From Winogradskyella sp. (GTDB lineage: Bacteria; Bacteroidota; Bacteroidia; Flavobacteriales; Flavobacteriaceae): 64,000 nucleotides of DNA. Location: contig NZ_JADGDZ010000002.1 in NCBI RefSeq assembly GCF_016744625.1, positions 1-64,000 of the forward strand, in the 5' to 3' direction. Below are positions 43,325 through 52,134 of this stretch, piece by piece. The notes under the pieces are model-generated. The model saw only the letters and a list, made by a program, of their open reading frames with translations. It made no database searches and was not told the origin of the DNA. Every line of letters starts with the position of its first letter. Positions within the stretch are counted from its first letter, which is position 1. A program made the position numbers and the translations under genes.

Positions 43325-45775
43325 TTAAAATCTTACGGATAATCCTCCGCCAGCTCCAAAGCGGTTATCATAACTTCCCATTAACGAGAAATTTCTAGAT
43401 AGCATATATTCGGCTCCTGCACTCCATACGGTTTCTGAAGTAAAATCTTTATTCATAGGTAAATCATCTACGAAACCTAAATCTATTTGGTATTCATAAT
43501 AACCGAATACAGACAGTTTAGGGAATATCATTATACTGCGTCCTACACCAATTCTTGGTCTTAGTTTATTATCGACACGCACATCTAAATTGAATAAGTA
43601 GGGCGTTAAATAACGCACACCAACAACTGCTGTAGTACTAAATTCATCTAAGCTGTCTGGAGATTCATTTTCAATATTAACTCCTCCAAAAACTCGTAAA
43701 TAATCGTGTAGATAGCGTTCATATGTAAATTCTCCTTCCATATTCTCATTCCAGCCATATTCAAAAGAGGCATTAAATTGATTTCTAATATTCGAAGTCA
43801 ATAAATTAAAACCTGTAGTATGCGATGCAACATCTGCCATTCCCCAAGTGTACCATTTATTAGTTTCTTCAATGATTTTAGAAGCTGGAAATTCATCCAT
43901 TCTTGGGTCTCTTGGCGTATCATAAGACACTACTCTTGCCATACCACCCATCATATGATATAAAATGTGGCAATGGAAAAACCAGTCTCCAGCCTCATCG
44001 CCATTATTTCCATAAAATTCTATGGTCATTTTTTGCATTGGTGGCACATTTACCGTGTGCTTTAATGGCGAGTATTCACCATTTTCATTAAGTACTCTAA
44101 AAAAGTGACCGTGCAAGTGCATTGGGTGGTGCATCATCGTCAGGTTATTGAATGTAATGCGCGTTACCTCCTTATTATTTATTTTGATATTATCAGCCTC
44201 AGACAATGGTACACCATTCATACTCCAGATGTAACGATTCATATTACCAGTAAGATTCAATAAGATTTCTTTTACAGGAACATTCTTGTCGTAGGTTGTT
44301 TTCTCTGGCGACTTTAAATAATCGTAATTGTATTCGGAAAACATATCCATTCCTTCTATCTTCATTCCCGGCATAGAATCCTCTTTCTTCATATTCATTC
44401 CAGACATTGTTTTGTCTTTATTCATATCCATTCCTGCCATATTAGAATGGTCCATCTTACCCATTGCTATAGTATCTTTTGACTTATTCATATCCATTCC
44501 AGATGTTTTTGAATGATCCGTCTTCATACCTTTCATTTTAGAGTGATCCACTAGCATTGAATCTTTAGGCATTTCCATTTTAGAATGATCCATTTTCATC
44601 TCTCCATCCATTTTCATTCCCTCCATTTTATCCATCTGCATCCCGTATTCCTCATTCATCTCAAAACGCTCATCCTTACCTGGCTGAAATTTTAAGGCGT
44701 GTGCACCCATTTTCATATCCATTTTAGCCATTTTTTGCATCATCCCGATTTTATCTGGTCGAGCAACATCCATTGCAGGTAAAATTGTACCATTACCTAT
44801 AAAAGCAGATGCTGTACCAGAACCATCTTGTGCAGTAATTCTAAATTCCATCTTACCTTCTTTTGGTACCGTGACAATAAAATCATACGTTTCGGCTACT
44901 CCTATAAAAGTTTTATTTCTTTCTACAGGAACCACATCTAATCCATCTGAAGAAACCAGTACAGGCGTTTCCCCACCAAAAGTCATCCAAAAAGAGGTAG
45001 AAGCTCCTCCATTAATCATTCGTAGTCTTATTTTTTCACCAGCTTTAAATTCTGGATAGTCAATGCTTTCTTCTCCATTAATTAAAAATGCAGGATAATA
45101 TACATCTGCAATATCTGCACCTTCCATACGCTGTCTCCAAAAATCTAATTGCGCACCAAAAGCACCTCGTGCGATTACTTGATTTAGTGGTGTAGCTGTT
45201 CCTTTTTTAATGCCATACCATTCGTTGCCACGTTTTAAATTACGCAATACGTTCATTGGCTTTTCATTAGTCCAATCAGAAAAAACCAATACCAATTCTT
45301 TATCATAATCCAACACTTTTTCTTTAGGCTGAATTACAATGGAACCATAAACACCGCTTTGTTCTTGTAACATTGTATGCGAGTGATACCAGTAGGTTCC
45401 AGATTGCTTGATAGGAAATTCATATTTCTGTGTATGGCCTGGTTCTATAGGTGGTGTATTTAAGTAAGGAACACCATCGTAAAAGTTAGGAAGTAAAAGT
45501 CCGTGCCAATGCACCGATGTTTCTACACTCATCTCGTTCTTTACATAAATAATTGCATATTCTCCTTCGGTAAATTCTAATGTCGGACCAGGAATGGTTC
45601 CATTAACGGTCATTCCCATAACGTCTTTTCCTGCTTTATTTACGGTAGCCTCTCGTAAGGTGATGGTGTGTTCTCTTATAGGAAGGTTATTTATGTTTCC
45701 TTCTAACTGTACTTCTTGAGCAAAAACGCCCGTTGTTAAAGCAAGTAGTAAAAGAAATATCAATTTTGTTTTCAT
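43325..45775 (-). CDS. multicopper oxidase fused to a CopB-like outer-membrane barrel
   Basis: The protein has 816 residues. A signal peptide (LLLLALTTGVFAQ) precedes cupredoxin domains with copper ligands HWHGLL, YWYHSHT, HHPMHLHGHF and WFFHCHILYHMMGGM, covering the type 1 and trinuclear sites. A long Met/His linker of MDHSKM-type repeats (about residues 380-490) matches the CopA-type copper-binding region. The last about 175 residues form beta strands ending GAGGGLSVRF, like the CopB outer-membrane protein that is normally separate. It probably oxidises Cu+ in the periplasm while tethered to the outer membrane. Confidence 0.9.
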   Translation of the reverse strand: MKTKLIFLLLLALTTGVFAQEVQLEGNINNLPIREHTITLREATVNKAGKDVMGMTVNGTIPGPTLEFTEGEYAIIYVKNEMSVETSVHWHGLLLPNFYDGVPYLNTPPIEPGHTQKYEFPIKQSGTYWYHSHTMLQEQSGVYGSIVIQPKEKVLDYDKELVLVFSDWTNEKPMNVLRNLKRGNEWYGIKKGTATPLNQVIARGAFGAQLDFWRQRMEGADIADVYYPAFLINGEESIDYPEFKAGEKIRLRMINGGASTSFWMTFGGETPVLVSSDGLDVVPVERNKTFIGVAETYDFIVTVPKEGKMEFRITAQDGSGTASAFIGNGTILPAMDVARPDKIGMMQKMAKMDMKMGAHALKFQPGKDERFEMNEEYGMQMDKMEGMKMDGEMKMDHSKMEMPKDSMLVDHSKMKGMKTDHSKTSGMDMNKSKDTIAMGKMDHSNMAGMDMNKDKTMSGMNMKKEDSMPGMKIEGMDMFSEYNYDYLKSPEKTTYDKNVPVKEILLNLTGNMNRYIWSMNGVPLSEADNIKINNKEVTRITFNNLTMMHHPMHLHGHFFRVLNENGEYSPLKHTVNVPPMQKMTIEFYGNNGDEAGDWFFHCHILYHMMGGMARVVSYDTPRDPRMDEFPASKIIEETNKWYTWGMADVASHTTGFNLLTSNIRNQFNASFEYGWNENMEGEFTYERYLHDYLRVFGGVNIENESPDSLDEFSTTAVVGVRYLTPYLFNLDVRVDNKLRPRIGVGRSIMIFPKLSVFGYYEYQIDLGFVDDLPMNKDFTSETVWSAGAEYMLSRNFSLMGSYDNRFGAGGGLSVRF

Positions 45776-45790
45776 AGTTATCTTTTTTTA

Positions 45791-45812
45791 TAAAAATACT
45801 GTTGGTTAACAG
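45791..45812 (-). promoter_or_regulatory. possible promoter and operator before the multicopper oxidase
   Basis: TATTTTTA (45791-45798, one mismatch to TAnnTTTG) is directly preceded on the minus strand by the inverted repeat CTGTT-AACC-AACAG (45799-45812). The adjacent HMA-AraC regulator would be a candidate binder. This is weak evidence. Confidence 0.3.
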
Positions 45813-45840
45813 CTTGCTATCTATTAATTATGGTTGGTAT

Positions 45841-46407
45841 TTACACAATTCGGTCTAAAGGATTCCTAAAATTTTGCTTGTTGTCTTTGTACTCTGTTAA
45901 GCTCATACCTGTCTCATTTTTAAATTGATTACTTAAATGCGTTAAATTGCTATAATCAAGTAGTTGTGAAATTTCTGTAAAGTTGTTTTCTTGTAATTGT
46001 ATCAGTTCTTTTACTTTTTCTATTTTCAATTTGATAAAGTATTTTTCTATAGTTATACTTTCATTAAATGAAAAAATCTTACTGATTTTTGAGTACTCAA
46101 TATTCATTGTACTTTCTAAATATTTAGAGAGTGTTTTCTCTAATTGTAAAGGTAATTTTTGCAGTAATTTGATGAGTTCAATTTTAGTTTGTTCTACTAA
46201 TTGCTGGTCTTGAGCAAGTAGAATTTCAAAGCCATTGTTTTCTAAGGCATCTTTTATATTTTGAAAATCATCTTTAGATTTCTGTTCATAAATTATAGAG
46301 CCCAATTCGATATGTTTTGACTGAATACCCAATGCATCGACATCTCTCTGGATTGCTTTAATACAGCGATTACAAACCATATTTTTTATGAATAATTTCT
46401 TTTCCAT
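45841..46407 (-). CDS. AraC-type regulator fused to an HMA-like metal-binding domain
   Basis: The 188-residue protein starts with a ferredoxin-like domain bearing NMVCNRCIKAI (CxxC), then ends in an AraC HTH pair with the motif ISQLLDYSNLTHLSNQFKNETGMSLTEYK. Standard AraC sensors have a different N-terminal domain, so this looks like direct metal sensing by an HMA module. It lies between the unfused TolC gene (4-bp gap) and the multicopper oxidase, the likely targets. Copper is inferred from the CxxC domain and neighbours. Confidence 0.85.
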   Translation of the reverse strand: MEKKLFIKNMVCNRCIKAIQRDVDALGIQSKHIELGSIIYEQKSKDDFQNIKDALENNGFEILLAQDQQLVEQTKIELIKLLQKLPLQLEKTLSKYLESTMNIEYSKISKIFSFNESITIEKYFIKLKIEKVKELIQLQENNFTEISQLLDYSNLTHLSNQFKNETGMSLTEYKDNKQNFRNPLDRIV

Positions 46408-46410
46408 CGG

Positions 46411-47628
46411 TTAGTTGATTAGGTAATTAATCAATGCAGATTGTATGTAATACATCTGTATGGATTCCACCTGATTCAACTCAAATTTGAGTTGTAGCTC
46501 TTGAATATCCAGCACGTCGTTAAAATCGATAGTTCCCGTTTCATAATTCTTGATGAGAATTTGTTCGGCATCTTTAGCTTGCTTTAAATTTTTAGCTTGT
46601 GTGTTGTATGCTATTCTGGACTGATTATGTTGGGATATCGCTTTCGCGAAAGCTGACTCCAGCACATTTAATCGCTCATCCTTTTGCAAGTTAATTTCTT
46701 GCTGTCGCAGTTCATTTTGCTTAGAAATAGATTTATACCGATTATTAAAAATGGGAATAGAAACAGAAACCATAGGCATCAAAATATCTTTACCATTATC
46801 GCTAGGAAATGCATCTGTACGCTCACTAACAGGTAAATAATCCACGCCAAAACCTATCATAGGCAATCCTTCACGCTGATTGAGTAACTCTGATTGCGCT
46901 ACAGATTCGTAAAGTTTATCGTACTTGAGTAATTCAGGATTTAATGCTAAACCTTCTAAAGTTTTGATTGAGTCTATTTCTGGAATATTCATCTCTGTAG
47001 GAATAGTAATCAGGGCATTTTTTTCTTTATTTAATAAATTATTAAATACAGTTTGCTCTGCGATAAATTCTTCTTCAAGCACTTCTTTTTTCTGTTGCAT
47101 TTCGTTCTGGCGTATTTGTAAACGCAGTACATCTACCGCACTCGCTTTGCCCACTTCTACAGATGTTAAAGCTAATCGCTCGTAAGTATTTAAAAGCTGG
47201 ATATTCTCTTCAAGTACTTCTTGCTTTGCTCGAATGGCGTATAGTCTATAATACGATTGAGAAACAGAAAGCGCTAACTTTCGTTTTGCAATCGCGATTT
47301 CCACATACTCGGTATCTGCCATAGAGGTGGCATAATTTTCACGTGCTGTTATAGTTCCAAACCAAGGCAACATTTGTTTTACACCTATACGTGCTCGTTG
47401 CGCTCCTGTTCTGGTTTCTGGTGTGCTCAAAAAATAGCCTGCGCTTATCTCTGTATTAGGAATCCAGTCAGCCTCATTTACTTTTTCTTCGGCTCTATTA
47501 TAGCGCAATTCAAAAGCCTGAATGTCTGGGTTATTAGATTGTGCCTCGTCTATGTATGCTTGTAATTGTTGCGCTTTCGCGAAAGCGGAAACAAACAAAA
47601 GACAAAGAATTATTAGTGTATTTTTCAT
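46411..47628 (-). CDS. TolC-family outer-membrane efflux channel
   Basis: The 405-residue protein has a signal peptide (MKNTLIILCLLFVSAFAKAQ) and the two-repeat helical/barrel TolC fold (SNNPDIQAFELRYNRAEEKV, ending VESIQMYYIQSALINYLIN). It overlaps the upstream CusA gene by 4 bp and completes a conventional tripartite pump. Two exact palindromes are within it, one in the signal-peptide codons, both read SAFAKA. Confidence 0.92.
   Translation of the reverse strand: MKNTLIILCLLFVSAFAKAQQLQAYIDEAQSNNPDIQAFELRYNRAEEKVNEADWIPNTEISAGYFLSTPETRTGAQRARIGVKQMLPWFGTITARENYATSMADTEYVEIAIAKRKLALSVSQSYYRLYAIRAKQEVLEENIQLLNTYERLALTSVEVGKASAVDVLRLQIRQNEMQQKKEVLEEEFIAEQTVFNNLLNKEKNALITIPTEMNIPEIDSIKTLEGLALNPELLKYDKLYESVAQSELLNQREGLPMIGFGVDYLPVSERTDAFPSDNGKDILMPMVSVSIPIFNNRYKSISKQNELRQQEINLQKDERLNVLESAFAKAISQHNQSRIAYNTQAKNLKQAKDAEQILIKNYETGTIDFNDVLDIQELQLKFELNQVESIQMYYIQSALINYLIN
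46640..46653. repeat. palindrome GCTTTCGCGAAAGC (copy 7)
   Basis: Exact copy in the TolC gene, read as AFAKA. Confidence 0.95.
47573..47586. repeat. palindrome GCTTTCGCGAAAGC (copy 8)
   Basis: Exact copy, 16-bp extended, in the signal-peptide codons of the TolC gene. Confidence 0.95.
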
Positions 47629-50600
47629 TTGTTTGCTCTTTTAAGTTGAAATTCTTTTTTCCAGCTATACAATACTGGTAGTAGAAAATAGGATGTAACA
47701 TCTATAATCATCCCACCAAAAATAGGTATCGCCATAGGTATCATTATATCACTACCTTTTCCAGTAGACGTAAGGACTGGAAGTAAAGCGAGTACGGTTG
47801 TAACGGTTGTCATTAAACAAGGTCTAATACGTTTTCCAGCTGCCTCTAAAGTAGCAAGCCTTATCCCTTTTTTAGTATCTGGATTTTTACTTTCAAAAGA
47901 TTGGTCTAAATAAGTGGCCATTACCACACCATCATCTGTAGCAATACCAAACAGCGCTATAAACCCTACCCATACGGCAACACTTAAATTGATAGTTTTC
48001 ATATTAAAGAGGTCTCGCATATTCTCGCCAAAGAGACTAAAATTGAAAAACCAATCTTGACCATATAACCAGATCATTATAAAGCCACCAGCAAACGCCA
48101 CAGCAATCGCAGTAAAAACCATCAACGACGTGGAAACTGACTTGAACTGGAAATAAAGAATCAAGAAAATTACGAGTAGGCAAAGTGGAACTACAACCGC
48201 TAAGGTTTTTTCTGCTCTTAATTGATTTTCATAGGTTCCCGTAAAGCGATAGCTTATACCTGAAGGAACAACCAATTTTCCCGTATCAATATTTTCCTGA
48301 ATTAATGCCTGTGCATTCTCTACAACATCTACTTCGGCAAAACCATCGAGTTTATCAAATAGTACATAACCAATTAAGAATGTGTCTTCACTTTTAATGA
48401 CTTGCGGTCCTTGTTCGTAACGAATGTCTACTAACTCGCCTAATGGCACAGGATTCCCTTTTTCAACCGGAACATAAATTTTTTTTAAGTCGTCTTCATT
48501 ACCACGTAATTCCCGTGGGTAACGTACACGAATACCATAGCGCTCGCGACCTTCAACAGTTTGTGTAAGTGGCATTCCTCCAACAGCTACTTTAAGAACC
48601 TCCTGCACATCCATTACTGAAATACCGTATCTGGCCAATTGTTCTCGCTTGATATCAATAAGTAAATAAGGTTTCCCAACAATACGGTCTGCAAAAACAG
48701 CTTGTTCTTTTACACCTTCGGCTTGTTTTAAAATACCTTCTAATTGTAAACCGAAATCCTCAATCGTTTTTAAATCAGGACCCTTTACTTTAATTCCCAT
48801 AGGCGCTCGCATTCCCGTCTGTAGCATCACGAGCCTAGTTTCAATAGGCTGTAATTTGGGTGCAGAAGTAACTCCTGGGAATTTGGTCACCTTAACTATT
48901 TCATTCCAAATATCATCTGGGCTATTGATGTCTGGTCGCCAGTTTCTGTAATACTCGCCATCGTTATCTTCAATTAAATCATCCCGGTTTGCAGAAGTCT
49001 GTAGACTTGCTTTATCATAATTTGCATTTTTCTCAACTTCGTTATTTGGATTTACGATGAACTTATTATTTTTGAGGACAAAAAATCCGTCATCATTTAC
49101 CTGATAGCGTTGTCTTTCACCATTCTCGTTACGTATATATTCAGATTTATACTGAATTACATTTTCATACATAGAGAGTGGAGCAGGATCTAAAGCAGAA
49201 TCTGTTCTTCCAGATTTACCTACTACCGTTTCAATTTCTGGAATGCTTGCCACTGCCATATCGAGCTGTTGTAGTACACGTTTATTTTCTTCAACTCCTG
49301 CGTGTGGTAAGGATGTAGGCATTAATAAGAATGAACCCTCATTAAGTGCTGGCATAAATTCTTTACCAGTATTACGCATAATCAAAAACCCAAACGTCAA
49401 TACCGTTGCTGGAATAATTAAAAACAAAAGTTTATTTTCTAATGCCCAGCGTAGTATTCTATCATAATACATTCTGAAAATAGAGAATACACCCAGCAGT
49501 CCGAAACAGATAATAGATACAAATATCAAATTGAGAAAAATGCTACGGTCAAAACCTAGCGGTCTCCAGTATTCGGCAAGAAGTATGACTATCGCAATAC
49601 AGGAAATAATAATATGAATGAGATTTGCTCGTTTTGCTGTAATAATCTCTCTCACACTCAAAATTGCTACGACACCAAAGGCAATTAAAATAAGTCCTAG
49701 CCAGTAGCCGAAAATAATCGCCGTAACGCCTAGAATGATGAGAACACTATTGACAATGTATTTAGTACGTTCTCTAAGAGTATTATTTCTAAAAAGGAAA
49801 GCAGCAACTGGCGGAATTATAAATAGAGCAATAACTAAAGAGGATGCAAGTGCCATCGTCTTTGTAAACGCCAGTGGACGGAATAATTTACCTTCTGCAC
49901 CTATCATTGTAAAAACGGGCAAGAAACTGATAATCGTTGTGAGTACCGCAGTTAAGATTGCGCCAGAAACTTCAGCAGTAGCGTTGTAGATTATTTCGTT
50001 TGTGGTGTATTCTATACCGCTTTCGCGAAAGCGTAACTTCTCATCTTCCAAATGCCGAATCATATTTTCGGCAAGTATGACGCCTACATCCACCATTGTA
50101 CCAATAGCAATAGCAATTCCTGATAGTGCAACAATATTTGCATCTACATTAAAAAGCTTCATCGCGACGAAAACCATCAATACCGCTACAGGTAATAATC
50201 CTGAAATTAGAATGGATGCTCGTAGATTAAATACCATTACGATAATTACTAAAATAGTAATGAGTATTTCAAGAGTAAGCGCTTCGTTAAGTGTATGAAG
50301 TGTTTCCTCAATGAGCTGTGTACGGTCATAGAATGGAACAATAGTTAATTGTGAGGTGCGACCATCTGCTAATATTTTAGTTGGAAGTCCTGATGATAAT
50401 TCGGCAATTTGATCTTTTACATTATTAATGACTTCCATTGGGTTTGCGCCATAGCGAGCTACCACAACACCACCTACAACTTCGGCACCTTCTTTGTCTA
50501 GAATACCACGCCTTGTTGCTGGTCCTAAATGAACATTTGCAACGTCCTTTATACGAATAGAAGTGAAGTTTTCTGAATCTACGACTGCATTTTCTATATC

Positions 50601-51377
50601 TGCTATCGATTTCACATACCCTAAACCACGCACGAGATATTCGGCTTGGTTAATTTCTAAAGTTTGAGCACCGATGTCTTGATTGCTTTCCTTGACAGTT
50701 TTTGCTATCTGGGAGAGACTTATGTTATATTGACGCATTTTTTCTGGGTCAATATCCACTTGGTATTCCTGAACATAGCCGCCGATAGATGCTACTTCTG
50801 AAACGCCGCCTGCAGAAGACAATCCATACTTCACGTAATAATCCTGAATACTACGTAATTCTTGCAAATCCCAACCACCAGTAACATTACCGTCTTGATC
50901 ACGACCTTCGAGTGTGTACCAAAATATTTGTCCCAATCCCGTTGCGTCTGGGCCCAAAGCTGGGTTGACACCTTCGGGCAATAAATTTGCAGGAAGCGAA
51001 TTGAGTTTTTCAAGAATGCGGCTACGTGACCAATAAAACTCTACGTCTTCTTCAAAAATGATATAGATACTGGAAAACCCAAACATAGAAGAACTACGAA
51101 TAGTTTTAACTCCAGGAATACCCAGAAGTGAAGTCGTAAGTGGGTAGGTGATCTGGTCTTCGATATCCTGCGGAGATCGCCCTTGCCATTTTGTAAAAAC
51201 AATTTGTTGATTTTCACCAATGTCTGGAATAGCGTCTACTGCAACTGGATTGGTAGGTAGAAAACCTGTGTCCCAACTAAATGGTGCGTTTATAACTCCC
51301 CAACCTATAAAAAGAGTTAAAAGAAGTACCGCTACAAGTTTATTTTCAATTAGAAATTTAATCGCCTTATTAAGCAT
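47625..51377 (-). CDS. cusA: CusA-type Cu+/Ag+ RND efflux pump with inserted segments
   Basis: The 1250-residue pump has the TM4 motif AIGTMVDVGVILAEN, which resembles the copper/silver class (AIGAMVD) rather than the divalent class of the two other pumps here. It is about 200 residues longer than usual. One extra block is hydrophobic (about residues 525-640, several predicted helices between the normal TM6 and TM7). A second is a hydrophilic insert (NENGERQRYQVNDDGFF...) in the second periplasmic domain. It overlaps the TolC gene by 4 bp. A palindrome copy is read FRES. Confidence 0.92.
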   Translation of the reverse strand: MLNKAIKFLIENKLVAVLLLTLFIGWGVINAPFSWDTGFLPTNPVAVDAIPDIGENQQIVFTKWQGRSPQDIEDQITYPLTTSLLGIPGVKTIRSSSMFGFSSIYIIFEEDVEFYWSRSRILEKLNSLPANLLPEGVNPALGPDATGLGQIFWYTLEGRDQDGNVTGGWDLQELRSIQDYYVKYGLSSAGGVSEVASIGGYVQEYQVDIDPEKMRQYNISLSQIAKTVKESNQDIGAQTLEINQAEYLVRGLGYVKSIADIENAVVDSENFTSIRIKDVANVHLGPATRRGILDKEGAEVVGGVVVARYGANPMEVINNVKDQIAELSSGLPTKILADGRTSQLTIVPFYDRTQLIEETLHTLNEALTLEILITILVIIVMVFNLRASILISGLLPVAVLMVFVAMKLFNVDANIVALSGIAIAIGTMVDVGVILAENMIRHLEDEKLRFRESGIEYTTNEIIYNATAEVSGAILTAVLTTIISFLPVFTMIGAEGKLFRPLAFTKTMALASSLVIALFIIPPVAAFLFRNNTLRERTKYIVNSVLIILGVTAIIFGYWLGLILIAFGVVAILSVREIITAKRANLIHIIISCIAIVILLAEYWRPLGFDRSIFLNLIFVSIICFGLLGVFSIFRMYYDRILRWALENKLLFLIIPATVLTFGFLIMRNTGKEFMPALNEGSFLLMPTSLPHAGVEENKRVLQQLDMAVASIPEIETVVGKSGRTDSALDPAPLSMYENVIQYKSEYIRNENGERQRYQVNDDGFFVLKNNKFIVNPNNEVEKNANYDKASLQTSANRDDLIEDNDGEYYRNWRPDINSPDDIWNEIVKVTKFPGVTSAPKLQPIETRLVMLQTGMRAPMGIKVKGPDLKTIEDFGLQLEGILKQAEGVKEQAVFADRIVGKPYLLIDIKREQLARYGISVMDVQEVLKVAVGGMPLTQTVEGRERYGIRVRYPRELRGNEDDLKKIYVPVEKGNPVPLGELVDIRYEQGPQVIKSEDTFLIGYVLFDKLDGFAEVDVVENAQALIQENIDTGKLVVPSGISYRFTGTYENQLRAEKTLAVVVPLCLLVIFLILYFQFKSVSTSLMVFTAIAVAFAGGFIMIWLYGQDWFFNFSLFGENMRDLFNMKTINLSVAVWVGFIALFGIATDDGVVMATYLDQSFESKNPDTKKGIRLATLEAAGKRIRPCLMTTVTTVLALLPVLTSTGKGSDIMIPMAIPIFGGMIIDVTSYFLLPVLYSWKKEFQLKRANK
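50019..50032. repeat. palindrome GCTTTCGCGAAAGC (copy 9)
   Basis: Exact copy, 16-bp extended, in the third CusA gene, read as RFRES. Confidence 0.95.
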
Positions 51378-51437
51378 ACGATTTGATTATTAGATAGTTG
51401 AAATTGTGCGAAGTAAAAAATACCGTACACGAGATTC

Positions 51438-51464
51438 AGCCCACTACAGTATAACTGCTGGGCT
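51438..51464. other. hairpin after the HYC_CC_PP gene
   Basis: AGCCCA and TGGGCT pair over 6 bp around a 15-base loop between the HYC_CC_PP stop and the CusA start. No adjacent T-run is seen on the minus strand, so it may be an intra-operon attenuator or processing site. Confidence 0.4.
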
Positions 51465-51485
51465 TTGTTTCAAAAGTCTAATAGA

Positions 51486-51905
51486 TCAAATAAGAAAAGT
51501 CTGGTGCAACACTTGCACGTCCTGTTTGACAAAGGGCGGCGAGTAAGCAACAAAAGGAACATCTGTAGTTGCGGTTCCTTCAAATAAATTTAAATAAGAA
51601 TATGTAAATGAGGCAACAAAAACTTGTTGCTCGAAACTGAGTGAATCAAAAGAAACCTTTAAATCATCTTGCCCTTGCTTAACCATTTGCTCATCAGAGC
51701 AGCAAGACTTTTTAGATAGTGTTGGTTTCTCACAAGAAACAGTTACTTGTGCTTTCTCCATTCCGCAAGTTTCTACTTGTTGAACAAAAGAAAAATCAAC
51801 AAGTATATCTCCACAATAATGCATATCCACAGTAAACGACATCGTAGTCATAAGAACTACGGCTGCCATAAAAACTGCCATTGATTTGTGGATAAATTGT
51901 TTCAT
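51486..51905 (-). CDS. HYC_CC_PP-family exported cysteine-rich protein
   Basis: The track start at 51935 is less likely than the internal Met at 51905, which gives a clean signal peptide (MKQFIHKSMAVFMAAVVLMTTMSFT). A TAACTTTG promoter box lies only 6 bp upstream of this Met. The protein shows the family motifs HYC (DMHYCGD), CC (KSCCSDE) and PP (AYSPPF). It precedes the CusA-TolC genes and is probably a periplasmic copper-binding factor. Confidence 0.85.
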   Translation of the reverse strand: MKQFIHKSMAVFMAAVVLMTTMSFTVDMHYCGDILVDFSFVQQVETCGMEKAQVTVSCEKPTLSKKSCCSDEQMVKQGQDDLKVSFDSLSFEQQVFVASFTYSYLNLFEGTATTDVPFVAYSPPFVKQDVQVLHQTFLI

Positions 51906-51911
51906 TTGATA

Positions 51912-51919
51912 CAAAGTTA
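51912..51919 (-). promoter_or_regulatory. promoter -7 box of the HYC_CC_PP/cusA operon
   Basis: TAACTTTG matches TAnnTTTG perfectly and predicts transcription starting at or next to the 51905 ATG, i.e. a leaderless mRNA. Confidence 0.5.
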
Positions 51920-52134
51920 AAAATTTATTTAACATTGAAGCTGTCTTTAACTAATTTTTATGCTCTCGATAAAATCATATTTTAGAAAATTAAGAACAAA
52001 TCACAATGAAATTCTTTTAACTTAGTAAGCTCACAAATCATTAAACTTCATTAATTATAGATTTCGATTTAGCAGACATACACGCATCATACTCCAGTCT
52101 TATTCCAAAGAAGATTGACGGTATTACTGTCTAT

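Noticed and set aside
52040-52134. Protein-like open frame upstream of jetA (IDFDLADIHASYSSLIPKKIDGITVY)
   Set aside because: The frame is open and in phase with jetA, but it contains no ATG, GTG or TTG and follows a TAA, so I kept the 52135 start and only noted it in the jetA entry.
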